From an uncultured Prevotella sp. (GTDB lineage: Bacteria; Bacteroidota; Bacteroidia; Bacteroidales; Bacteroidaceae): a stretch of 64,000 bases of DNA. Positions 16,763-24,772 of the stretch are shown piece by piece. The translations under genes and the position numbers were made by a program. Every line of letters begins with the position of its first letter. The first letter of the stretch is position 1. Below the pieces are notes generated by a model, which did not search any database, was not told the DNA's origin, and was given only the letters and a program-made list of their open reading frames with translations. The stretch is from contig CAJOFA010000009.1 in NCBI GenBank assembly GCA_905233985.1, positions 18,509-82,508 of the forward strand. The letters run 5' to 3'.

Positions 16763-18673
16763 TTATTCAATCGGCAGGGTGATGATGAAGCGACAGCCGT
16801 CTTGATAGGAAGTATCAAGGGTAAGGTCGCCACCTAAGTTTTGTGCATGGCGCTTTGACAGCGGGAGTCCGAGGCCGAGACCTTCGGAGAGGTCATCAAT
16901 CTTGGTAAAGAAATTAAAGATGAGCTCACGGTCACTCTCGGCTATGCCTTTTCCTGTATCCTGAACGACAAAACGGATGGTCTTTGGCCCGTCCGTCTTC
17001 TTTGGTCCAAGCTCAACGGCAATCATGATATTCTCGCCATCGGAGTACCTGATCGCGTTGTAGAGCAACTCACGCAGGCTTCGCATTAGGTTAAGGCGGT
17101 TGGTATAGATGCAGAAGTCATCAGACACGGAACTGTTGAACTTGATGCGGACTTCAGGATGATAGACATGGATGTCGTGGATGGCTTCGTGTGCCACGTC
17201 ATTGCAGTTGACCTTCTCGTGCTTATTACTGATTTCTTCCTTGGAACGGCCGTAGTCAGAACTGTCAAAGAGCATCGCGATGAGACGGTTAAGCAGCGTC
17301 GAACTGTCTTTCATGGTTTTCGCAATGCTTTTCTTCTCATCATCAGAAAGAGGGCCGTTTAATATCTGGGCAAATCCCATGACGATATTCAGCGGCGTAC
17401 GTATCTGATGGGACACGTTCTGGATGAACGCGGTCTTCTGTCGGTTGGCTACCTGAGCGAGGTGTGTGACTTGTACCAACTCTTCATTGCGATGCTGTGC
17501 CTGCTCGGTAGAGTAACGGACACTGCCCATGTGGAAGTTGAGTGACTGCAGCATGGTGGCAAAGCTGTTCTGCAGACGTCCCACAACATCCTTACGCTGG
17601 CTTTTGGGGATGTGTACCTCCATGTTACCAGAGGCGATGGTCTGTGTTTTCTCCAATAGCTGATTGAGTGGATGAATGGCCAGCTTCACAGCCCTATGGC
17701 TGAAGAGGATGATAATAATCAGCCCGACAATGAGTAGGGGGATGATGATGTAGGTGAGCTGATGATAGCTCTTCATCACATCGCTGTCGGGACAGACTAA
17801 GGCCAGACTCCACGTGGTGCCCAAAACAGGCTGATAGCAGACAAGACAGGGGGCACCATTGATGACGACCTGCATGTGTCCCTGATTACCCTTCATCATC
17901 TCATGTCCCAGAGTGATGAGGTCGGGTTGCTGCTGCGGGTCAACACCGCTGAAGAGAGTTTGCTTGAAAAGCTTGGTAGAGTCAGGATGAATGAAATAAC
18001 GCCCGTCGTTCTCTACCATCATAAAATATGAATGAGGGTATCGCTTCTCTTCTGCCGAGATGACCTTGGAGAGACGCAACAGCGAGAGGTCGGCAGTGAT
18101 AACTGCCAGAAAACGCCCATCAGTGTCGTAAATAGGTTTGCAGTAGGATGCCACCATGCCGTCAAGCGTCAGTCCCAGTGAGTCTGCCTCATCGTAATAT
18201 ACTACCCAGCAGGGCTTGCCTTGGATACGCGGCGTCTTGTACCATATCTTTTCGAAGTATTCGTATTTCTCCTCAATGACGGTAGATACGCTGTCACCAT
18301 TTTTAACGCTGTAGGCAGAGAAGTATCTGCCGTATTTGGGGAAGACATCAGGTTCGGTACTGATGGAACAGCCATCGATATGGGGGTTGATTTGCACAAT
18401 TCGATGGGAAAGCGCCAAGAGCGAGTCGGGTTGTGTGTACTGTGTGATGAGCCAGCTGTTGGCTTCAGTAGCAGTCTCTATAGTGGCAAGGTTACGACAA
18501 ATGCGCTGCATGGTAGCTTTCAATACGCTGTTGGCACGTCCCGTTGCCTCGGAGCGAATCATCTGGCGAGACTGGGTGAAGAGCAACCCTAAGGAGATGA
18601 CAAAGATAGGGACTGCCATGAGCAGGATGCCCAGACTGAGCTTGGCGGAGAATGAGCGACGAATGCTAAACAT
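16763..18673 (-). CDS. membrane sensor histidine kinase (cache, HAMP, HisKA, HATPase)
   Basis: A 636-residue sensor kinase. TM1 is about residues 12-32, followed by a large dCache-like periplasmic sensor, TM2 about 303-325 (YIIIPLLIVGLIIIILF), HAMP about 326-380, and the H-box NVSHQIRTPLNIV with the phospho-accepting His near residue 419. The ATPase domain shows N-box LLYNAIRYSDG, VQDTGKGIAE and GLGLGLPLSKRHA. All kinase motifs are intact. It starts inside the 3' end of a paralogue lacking them (8-nt overlap), so the two are translated together. No response regulator lies in the window. The ligand is unknown. Confidence 0.92.
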   Translation of the reverse strand: MFSIRRSFSAKLSLGILLMAVPIFVISLGLLFTQSRQMIRSEATGRANSVLKATMQRICRNLATIETATEANSWLITQYTQPDSLLALSHRIVQINPHIDGCSISTEPDVFPKYGRYFSAYSVKNGDSVSTVIEEKYEYFEKIWYKTPRIQGKPCWVVYYDEADSLGLTLDGMVASYCKPIYDTDGRFLAVITADLSLLRLSKVISAEEKRYPHSYFMMVENDGRYFIHPDSTKLFKQTLFSGVDPQQQPDLITLGHEMMKGNQGHMQVVINGAPCLVCYQPVLGTTWSLALVCPDSDVMKSYHQLTYIIIPLLIVGLIIIILFSHRAVKLAIHPLNQLLEKTQTIASGNMEVHIPKSQRKDVVGRLQNSFATMLQSLNFHMGSVRYSTEQAQHRNEELVQVTHLAQVANRQKTAFIQNVSHQIRTPLNIVMGFAQILNGPLSDDEKKSIAKTMKDSSTLLNRLIAMLFDSSDYGRSKEEISNKHEKVNCNDVAHEAIHDIHVYHPEVRIKFNSSVSDDFCIYTNRLNLMRSLRELLYNAIRYSDGENIMIAVELGPKKTDGPKTIRFVVQDTGKGIAESDRELIFNFFTKIDDLSEGLGLGLPLSKRHAQNLGGDLTLDTSYQDGCRFIITLPIE

Positions 18674-20183
18674 AGGTTCCCTCCTTTCCTATCTCCTCTT
18701 CGGACATAGTGATGAGATTATTGAGCAAATTGGTAATGGTGGTACCGTTACGCTGGATGTCACCTGTCAGTTGTGACATGTCTTGCGGAACATCGTCACT
18801 ACATAAGGCTTGCACATCCTTGTCGATGGCTATGGCGGGCGTAGTCATCTGATTGGTCATGTTATGCAGGAAGGTCGTCTTCATGCGTTCGGCTTTTTGT
18901 GCCTGATGATAGGCAACACGCAGACCCTCTCCTCGTTCCTGCAGCGTGGTTGTCAGCTGTTCCAGCTCGCCGATGTGGGTGGCAAGCGACTGCTGCATCT
19001 GCTGGAAATTATGTTGTAAGCGTCCTATCTCGTCTTTCTGACGACTGTCAGGAATAGGCTCTTCATAATGCCCCTTGGCAATGCGCTGTGCCGACTCAGC
19101 GAGCAGTAGCAAGGGCTTCAGCTGACGATGGACAATGCTCACACAGAGCAAGAAGAGTAGTAGCAGTCCCACGATGGCGATAGCGAGGACATAGTAGAAC
19201 AGGCTGTTGTAGTCGCCGAAGATATCATCCTCGGGATAGAAGATGCCCGCACTCCAGTTCAGCTCTTCCATGGAACGACCGGCCACGGCAACGCGCTGGA
19301 AAGGCTTGTAGAATACGTAATAGTCCTCTCCGTCAAAGCGAAAATGTCGGTAACCATTCTCACCGGAGATCATGGCCTGTGCAGCTTCCTTGATGCTCGG
19401 CTCTGCTTCTTGTTCAGATAAGGAGAACACGGTCTGACGGATAAGGTAGCTGCCTTCGGGATGAACAATAAATGAACCGTCGCTGTCTAATAGGATGCAG
19501 TATGAGTTGGGTGACGGCTTGGCAGCCTCGATGACACGGGAGAGATGTGCGAGCGACACATTGACACCCATTGCACCTATCGGCTGACCATTGCTATCAG
19601 AAAGGGGCAGGCTGAAGGTGATGACAGGATCTGACTCAGAATTATTGTCTGTCTGAGGCCTCACCCAACAGGGCTTGCCAGATGCCATGACCTTGGTGAA
19701 CCATGACTGTTCGGTATAGGGAGTGTTTCCAAGATGATCCGACTGGATTATCTTTGAGGAAAGAGTACCTACAGAGTCGGACGTTTCTTTACTTTTCTCA
19801 CGGTAATAGTAGGCCATGAAATACTCATGGTCTTTGAAAAAGTCTTTCTTAAAGGCGATGGCACAGCCGACGATGTAAGGATTGCTTTCGACCATCCGGC
19901 GGCTGTATGTATGTATCAAGTCTGGCTCAACAGGGTTGATTGTGTAGGCGACATAGAAATTACCTGCCGTCTGCTCCACACTCAGCAGGATATTGTCGAT
20001 GCACTCAACGGTACCTTCAAGAGTCATGGAGGCTTTTTCCAGTGCCTCTTCCTTGACAGCCGTTCGTGAAAAATAGAGCATCACAGCGAGTGAAAGCATC
20101 AGCAGAACTGCCATAGCTGATACGACTTTTATACTAAGTCGCACTGACAGACGTTGGTTTAAGGCTTTTAGTTTTTCTATCAT
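18666..20183 (-). CDS. kinase-like cache/HAMP membrane protein lacking a functional kinase core
   Basis: A 505-residue paralogue of the next gene: TM1 about residues 17-37, dCache-like sensor, TM2 about 328-350, HAMP, and a dimerisation helix. At the position of the H-box it reads HNMTNQMTTPAI, where the histidine is Asn and flanking Glu/Arg are Gln/Thr. The protein stops after the second helix with no ATPase domain. It could act as a sensor or scaffold subunit of the intact kinase. I chose ATG 20183; a TTG nine bases upstream overlaps the -7 element. Confidence 0.88.
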   Translation of the reverse strand: MIEKLKALNQRLSVRLSIKVVSAMAVLLMLSLAVMLYFSRTAVKEEALEKASMTLEGTVECIDNILLSVEQTAGNFYVAYTINPVEPDLIHTYSRRMVESNPYIVGCAIAFKKDFFKDHEYFMAYYYREKSKETSDSVGTLSSKIIQSDHLGNTPYTEQSWFTKVMASGKPCWVRPQTDNNSESDPVITFSLPLSDSNGQPIGAMGVNVSLAHLSRVIEAAKPSPNSYCILLDSDGSFIVHPEGSYLIRQTVFSLSEQEAEPSIKEAAQAMISGENGYRHFRFDGEDYYVFYKPFQRVAVAGRSMEELNWSAGIFYPEDDIFGDYNSLFYYVLAIAIVGLLLLFLLCVSIVHRQLKPLLLLAESAQRIAKGHYEEPIPDSRQKDEIGRLQHNFQQMQQSLATHIGELEQLTTTLQERGEGLRVAYHQAQKAERMKTTFLHNMTNQMTTPAIAIDKDVQALCSDDVPQDMSQLTGDIQRNGTTITNLLNNLITMSEEEIGKEGTYV

Positions 20184-20189
20184 CGACTG

Positions 20190-20197
20190 CAAAGATA
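20190..20197 (-). promoter_or_regulatory. -7 element of the kinase pair
   Basis: TATCTTTG ends 6 nt before the ATG at 20183, implying a leaderless or near-leaderless transcript. Confidence 0.55.
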
Positions 20198-20201
20198 CAA
20201 C

Positions 20202-20238
20202 TTTTTCTGGAACAATCCATACATTTACACCAGAAAAA
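20202..20238. promoter_or_regulatory. inverted repeat spanning the -33 region of the kinase promoter
   Basis: TTTTTCTGG (20202-20210) and CCAGAAAAA (20230-20238) are perfect inverted repeats 19 nt apart, directly upstream of the -7 element. This is a possible operator; no regulator is assigned. Confidence 0.35.
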
Positions 20239-20298
20239 TAATGAAAGTCTTGTTTTTCTTCTTATTTTATTTTGAATGAATTCTCCCGACCTTGCCAT

Positions 20299-20985
20299 TC
20301 AGCTTTTGGCGAAGGCAAGGGTGAGGACGCTGATGCGCAGTCCTTCCACCTGTTGCAGCGGCTTGGAACAGGCACAGACTGTGGCGCCAGTAGTCATGAC
20401 ATCATCTATGAGCAATACATGTTTACCTCGTAGTGACTGCGGGTCGCACAGGGCGAAAAGCCCGTCCACGTTCTCTAAGCGTTCCCAACGATTGAGGCGT
20501 GTCTGACTCTTTTCAAACCGCTCACGGACGACGACGCTCTCCACCACTGGGATGCCCGTGACTTTACTTACACCACGAGCAAGCATCGTACATTGGTTGT
20601 AACCGCGCTGCCGTTGACGGCTACGAGCCAGCGGAATGGGGATAATCAAGTCTATACCATCGAAGAAACCGCTGTCTTTCAGCTCCTGAGCCATCAAACG
20701 TCCCATCATGATGCCGATTTCAGGCTGGTCATTATACTTGAGTGCTTCTAAGATGTGCGTGGTTTGCGTTCCTGGAGCATAGTAGAACAGTGCTGTGGCA
20801 CGCTCCACGGGCATCAGTCCCCACAACATCCGAACCATCTGATTGTCGTCGGCATGTGTTTGGAATCCCGTGCGGGGCAGGTGCAGGTTACATACTGAAC
20901 AAACATAATCCTCGCTGACAGCCAAGCGGTTGCCACAAACCACACAGAAACGTGGCGCCACGAGGTCAAGAAGTTTATTCAACAT
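20299..20985 (-). CDS. comF: ComF-family amidophosphoribosyltransferase-like protein
   Basis: A ComF-like protein of 228 residues. An N-terminal zinc-ribbon (CVVCGNRL and VCSVCNLHLP) is followed by a phosphoribosyltransferase domain with LIPIPLARSRQRQRGYNQ and the PRPP loop LLIDDVMTTGAT. ComF proteins assist DNA uptake during competence; dprA lies 4 kb away on the other strand. I used ATG 20985, which overlaps the recX end; a GTG at 20994 is the alternative. Confidence 0.9.
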   Translation of the reverse strand: MLNKLLDLVAPRFCVVCGNRLAVSEDYVCSVCNLHLPRTGFQTHADDNQMVRMLWGLMPVERATALFYYAPGTQTTHILEALKYNDQPEIGIMMGRLMAQELKDSGFFDGIDLIIPIPLARSRQRQRGYNQCTMLARGVSKVTGIPVVESVVVRERFEKSQTRLNRWERLENVDGLFALCDPQSLRGKHVLLIDDVMTTGATVCACSKPLQQVEGLRISVLTLAFAKS

Positions 20986-21485
20986 TCCACACACTCCTCT
21001 AACCCCTCACCCTCATCCACACACTGGCGGATAAGGTCATACGTAAAGCCACGACCCAGGGCGAAGCGGATAAGCTTCTGGTTCAGCATTGCCTCCTCCA
21101 TGCCCCTTGCTCCTTTTAAGCTCCTTTTAAGCTCCTTCTGCTTTTGCTTGAGTAGCGGACGCAACACGCTGAGGTATTCTTCATCGTCCACCTCGTCGAG
21201 TGTGCGCTGACGGATGTCTTCAGTAATATGTTTCTGCCAAAGTGCCTGCTCCACCTTACGTCGTCCCCAGCGATTGTAGCGTATCTTGTCCTTGATGAAC
21301 GCGCGGGCATAGCGCTCATCATCCACGTAACGCTCTTCAACAAGTCGTTGCATCACATGTGCCTGCTGTTCCTCGGGTAATTCCCAGCGGCGCATTTTCT
21401 CCAGCATCTCCCACTGACAGTGCTCAGCCTGTGCACAGAGTGCAGCCAGTGTCAGGTAGGCTTCTTGTTCGCTCTTTTGTCTCAT
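20979..21485 (-). CDS. recX: RecX-family regulatory protein
   Basis: A 168-residue helical-repeat protein matching RecX, which modulates RecA filaments. It shows the characteristic RYVDDERYARAFIKDKIRYN and GRRKVEQALWQKHI in the first repeat and FALGRGFTYDLIRQCVDEG at the end. The start overlaps the prmC stop by 4 nt (ATGA). A short tandem 11-nt repeat at 21109-21137 encodes KELKRSLKGA between the second and third helical repeats, a place where family members vary. Confidence 0.9.
   Translation of the reverse strand: MRQKSEQEAYLTLAALCAQAEHCQWEMLEKMRRWELPEEQQAHVMQRLVEERYVDDERYARAFIKDKIRYNRWGRRKVEQALWQKHITEDIRQRTLDEVDDEEYLSVLRPLLKQKQKELKRSLKGARGMEEAMLNQKLIRFALGRGFTYDLIRQCVDEGEGLEECVEC
21109..21137. 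repeat. in-frame 11-nt tandem repeat in recX
   Basis: Two full copies and a partial copy of GCTCCTTTTAA inside the recX coding region. The unit length is not a multiple of 3. Confidence 0.7.
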
Positions 21486-22324
21486 CGTTGTGCTCGTATC
21501 ATGCGTTGTTTATCATATTGGTCTTTCTTAGTCTCGACGTGGTGGTACCCCATCGTGTCTAATAACCGATGGAGCTCGTCGGCGTAGAGAGGATTGATTT
21601 CGAAGTAGAGCCAGCCTTGCGGCTCCAATGCCTGCTGTGCATAGCGGGCTATGGCACGATAGAACAGCAGCGGGTCATTGTCGGGCACGAAGAGTGCTCT
21701 GTGTGGTTCCCAATCGAGCACGTTATGCTCCATGGCCGTAGCTTCGCGGACGGTGATGTAAGGGGGATTGCTGACTATGAGATAACACTCCCCCACCCCC
21801 TCCCAGGAGGCTGGCGCTTCCATTAAAATATCCACTTGCCTGAAAGTAATTCTGGCACCAAGGTGTTCTGCGTTTTCCTGCGCCACAGCCAATGCTTCAG
21901 CAGAGATGTCCCATGCCGTCACGTCGGCTTCGGGCCATGCCAAGGCTAAAGTGATAGCGATACAGCCGCTGCCAGTGCCGATGTCAAGAACCCTTTTCCC
22001 TGAAGGTGATATTGAGGTGTCGATCCACTCACATAGCTCTGCTGTCTCAGGACGTGGAATCAGTACGTCAGGTGTCACCTTGAACGTGCGTCCGGCAAAT
22101 GTTGTTTCACCCAGCACATACTGCACAGGCTCCTGATTCAGCAACCTTTGAGCTATTTCTTCCAGTTGTGTCTGGCTGTCTGCTGACAGTTGCGTATCCT
22201 TACCGATACAAATGTCTGATAATGAAAGCCTAAAGCGTGCCTCATACACCATACGGGCGACGGCCTGAGCCTCGTCATCCTCGTAAACAGACGTCAACAT
22301 ACGCCACAGTTCATGGTAACTCAT
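21482..22324 (-). CDS. prmC: peptide chain release factor N5-glutamine methyltransferase
   Basis: Methylates the GGQ glutamine of release factors. It has 280 residues with an N-terminal helical domain, SAM-binding motif VLDIGTGSGCIAITLALAWP and catalytic SNPPYI. Just before SNPPYI the segment MEAPASWEGVGECY is encoded by a GC-rich stretch resembling palindromic words elsewhere in the window. The ATG at 22324 lies 4 nt after a -7 element. It begins the prmC-recX-comF operon. Confidence 0.95.
   Translation of the reverse strand: MSYHELWRMLTSVYEDDEAQAVARMVYEARFRLSLSDICIGKDTQLSADSQTQLEEIAQRLLNQEPVQYVLGETTFAGRTFKVTPDVLIPRPETAELCEWIDTSISPSGKRVLDIGTGSGCIAITLALAWPEADVTAWDISAEALAVAQENAEHLGARITFRQVDILMEAPASWEGVGECYLIVSNPPYITVREATAMEHNVLDWEPHRALFVPDNDPLLFYRAIARYAQQALEPQGWLYFEINPLYADELHRLLDTMGYHHVETKKDQYDKQRMIRAQR
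21789..21811. repeat. GC-rich word inside prmC
   Basis: CTCCCCCACCCCCTCCCAGG and its continuation resemble the GC palindromes at 57893 and 61495 and are read in frame. Confidence 0.45.
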
Positions 22325-22328
22325 ACTG

Positions 22329-22360
22329 CAAAGGTACGATTAAGTGAGCAGAAAACCAAA
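22329..22360 (-). promoter_or_regulatory. prmC proximal promoter
   Basis: TTTG (22357-22360), a 20-nt spacer and TACCTTTG (22329-22336) make a textbook Bacteroidetes promoter. It ends 4 nt before the ATG, so the transcript is probably leaderless. Confidence 0.75.
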
Positions 22361-22405
22361 AGAATTTTGAGTTTTCTCGAACGGAAGTACCTTCGAGGCT
22401 GTTCT

Positions 22406-22437
22406 CAAAGGTACGATTAAGTGAGCAGAAAACCAAA
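22406..22437 (-). promoter_or_regulatory. duplicate of the prmC promoter
   Basis: An exact 32-nt copy of the proximal promoter, 77 nt further upstream, with the same TTTG, 20-nt spacer and TACCTTTG. Confidence 0.7.
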
Positions 22438-22452
22438 TAATTGAACAGAATG

Positions 22453-22484
22453 TTTGGTGGTTTCAAGCGAATTTGCTACTTTTG
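22453..22484 (+). promoter_or_regulatory. promoter of the secreted protein at 22513
   Basis: TTTG (22453-22456), 20 nt, TACTTTTG (22477-22484), about 28 nt before the ATG. Confidence 0.7.
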
Positions 22485-22512
22485 CGGCATATTAATAACA
22501 AAAGCCAAGAAA

Positions 22513-23043
22513 ATGATGAAACAGTTGAAATTATCATTGAGACTTATGACCATTGTAACACTCTGTGTGTTCTGCTGGTCAACCTGCCCAGCCAAGGCAA
22601 ACACAAACATTGGCAATTCTTCTATTGTTCAAGACGACCCCGACCCCGTGAAGGTGCGTGCCTGCCTTATCTTTCTTGAAAATTTCTATAAGGGATTGAA
22701 GGAAAGCGGGCTGGACGCTAACTACGTGCAGCAGTTCGTTACGCCCAATGCCAAGCAGTTCCTGCAGGACTCGTACGATTATGATTGTCCCGAAGGGCAA
22801 GAATGTATGGCAACATGGCTGTTCTGCTACAACACGACAGCTGACGTCATGAATGAGCAAGAGCTTAAGTTTGAGGTGGTTGACGAAAACACCTATGTGG
22901 CGATGACAATCTATACCGACACGGCACACGGTGATTATGTCTATGCCGTGAAGCTGGGACTGATTAAGGACGGCGACACCTTCAAGATTGACACCATCGA
23001 GGAAGTGATAAACTGTTTCCCTGACGAGGATATTGCCCAATAG
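22513..23043 (+). CDS. small secreted protein, DUF3828-like
   Basis: A 176-residue exported protein of unknown function. The signal peptide is MMKQLKLSLRLMTIVTLCVF onward to the AKA region near residue 30. The mature part, with FLENFYKGLKESG and GDTFKIDTIEEVINCF, recalls the DUF3828/lumazine-binding-like folds common in Bacteroidetes. I used ATG 22513: upstream in-frame codons lie within the promoter. The stop is 3 nt before the DUF2851 ATG. Confidence 0.7.
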   Translation: MMKQLKLSLRLMTIVTLCVFCWSTCPAKANTNIGNSSIVQDDPDPVKVRACLIFLENFYKGLKESGLDANYVQQFVTPNAKQFLQDSYDYDCPEGQECMATWLFCYNTTADVMNEQELKFEVVDENTYVAMTIYTDTAHGDYVYAVKLGLIKDGDTFKIDTIEEVINCFPDEDIAQ

Positions 23044-23046
23044 TTC

Positions 23047-24342
23047 ATGGAGCAACTACTGCACTACGTATGGAAGCACAAGATGTTTCCGCTACACGAG
23101 CTGACAACGACCGACGGGCAGAGTGTGGAGGTCATTGACACGGGGCTGCATAACCGCAACGCCGGTCCCGACTTCTTCAATGCGAAGGTGAAAATCGGCG
23201 GCACGCTTTGGGTGGGCAACGTAGAGATTCACGACCGCGCCAGCGATTGGTATGCACATGGTCACGACCACGACTCGGCCTACGACAACACCGTGTTGCA
23301 CGTGGCAAAAGTCATCGACAGGGAGGTGCGCACCGCCAGCGGACAGACGATACCGCAGTTGCAGTTGGACGTGCCGCCAGTAGTGCATGAACACTACGAG
23401 GAGCTGTTGCGCACAGACCAGTACCCGCCATGCTATAAGATTATCCCAGACCTCTCGCAGCTGATGGTTCACTCGTGGCTATCGGCATTACAGACGGAAC
23501 GGCTGGAGCAGAAGACCATTGCCATTCAGCAGCGTGCCGATCGTTGCAATGGCTCGTGGGAGGATGCCTACTTTATGACCCTAACCCGTAACTACGGCTT
23601 CGGCATCAACGGCGATGCCTTTGAGGAGTGGGCGCTACACATCCCGCAGAGTGCCGTAGGTAAGCACCGTGACGATCTGTTCCAGATAGAAGCCATCTTC
23701 ATGGGACAGGCTGGGCTGTTAGAACCTGACGCTGTACCAAAGCGTTACCAGCAGGAAGCGATGAACGAGGGATACTACACACGACTGCGTAACGAATACC
23801 AGTATCTGGCACATAAGTTCTCGCTACAGCCGATGGATTATAAACAATGGCGCTTTCTGCGGTTGCGTCCACAGAACTTCCCCCACATCCGCATGGCACA
23901 GTTGGCGAACCTCTACTATGAACGGCGAGCATCACTGTCAGCACTCATCGACTGTACGACTGCCGACGAGCTACGCCAGCTGTTTCAGACGCACGTCACC
24001 CCCTATTGGGAGACGCATTACACCTTCGGTTCTGAGAGTACCCGTAACCGTAAGCAGCTATCGGCAGCATCGTTGAACCTACTCATCATCAATACAGCGG
24101 TGCCGATGCTCTTCGCCTACGGGCGCCACACATCGAAAGAACAGTTGTGTGACCGTGCATTTGATATCCTAGAGCAGTTGAGGGCAGAACAGAACCACAT
24201 CATCCGCATGTGGCAGGAATGCGGTCTGGAAGTTGCAACAGCCGGTGACTCACAGGCACTCATCCAGCTCAAGAAGGAATATTGTGACAAGAAAGACTGC
24301 CTGCGCTGCAGGTTCGGTTATGAGTATCTGAAAAAGGCATAA
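23047..24342 (+). CDS. DUF2851 family protein
   Basis: A 431-residue cytoplasmic protein of the DUF2851 family, restricted mainly to Bacteroidetes and of unknown function. Recognisable features are the start EQLLHYVWKHKMFP, VIDTGLHNRNAGPDFFNAKV, the histidine-rich HDRASDWYAHGHDHDSAYDN, and a C-terminal cysteine cluster CDKKDCLRCRFGYEYLKK. The His cluster and four cysteines suggest metal binding. It begins 3 nt after the previous stop. Confidence 0.88.
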   Translation: MEQLLHYVWKHKMFPLHELTTTDGQSVEVIDTGLHNRNAGPDFFNAKVKIGGTLWVGNVEIHDRASDWYAHGHDHDSAYDNTVLHVAKVIDREVRTASGQTIPQLQLDVPPVVHEHYEELLRTDQYPPCYKIIPDLSQLMVHSWLSALQTERLEQKTIAIQQRADRCNGSWEDAYFMTLTRNYGFGINGDAFEEWALHIPQSAVGKHRDDLFQIEAIFMGQAGLLEPDAVPKRYQQEAMNEGYYTRLRNEYQYLAHKFSLQPMDYKQWRFLRLRPQNFPHIRMAQLANLYYERRASLSALIDCTTADELRQLFQTHVTPYWETHYTFGSESTRNRKQLSAASLNLLIINTAVPMLFAYGRHTSKEQLCDRAFDILEQLRAEQNHIIRMWQECGLEVATAGDSQALIQLKKEYCDKKDCLRCRFGYEYLKKA

Positions 24343-24364
24343 AGCCCTATAAGCCCCATAAAAA
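24339..24364. repeat. word repeat before the thioesterase gene
   Basis: ATAAAGCCCTATAAGCCCCA, a doubled word, spans the DUF2851 stop codon and the 31-nt gap to the next ATG. Confidence 0.4.
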
Positions 24365-24373
24365 CAAAAGAGA

Positions 24374-24772
24374 ATGAATTATATCTTTGAAACAAAAATG
24401 CAGGTGCGCGACTATGAGTGTGACATAGAAGGCATTGTGAACAACGCCAACTATGTTCATTACTGTGAGCACACGCGACACCTGTTTCTACAACAATGTG
24501 GACTGAGTTTTGCCGACATGCATGCCAAAGGCATTGACGCGGTCGTAGCACGTATGTCGTTACAATATAAGACGCCATTACGTCCCGATGATGAGTTTTG
24601 GTCGCGCCTCAACCTGAAGAAGGAAGGCATCAAATATGTCTTCTATCAGGACATCTATCGTGCTGCCGACGAAAAACTCTGTTTCCGTGGACAGATAGAG
24701 CTGGTGTGTCTCGTCAACGGACGCCTCAGCACCAGTGAAGAATATGACCGTGCTTTTGCATCATTCCTATGA
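24374..24772 (+). CDS. hot-dog acyl-CoA thioesterase
   Basis: A 132-residue hot-dog fold thioesterase of the 4-hydroxybenzoyl-CoA/YbgC type. The motif YECDIEGIVNNANYVHYCE carries the active-site acid and the conserved Asn/Tyr. It has no signal peptide. It overlaps the dprA start by 4 nt. The acyl substrate cannot be read from sequence. Confidence 0.85.
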   Translation: MNYIFETKMQVRDYECDIEGIVNNANYVHYCEHTRHLFLQQCGLSFADMHAKGIDAVVARMSLQYKTPLRPDDEFWSRLNLKKEGIKYVFYQDIYRAADEKLCFRGQIELVCLVNGRLSTSEEYDRAFASFL

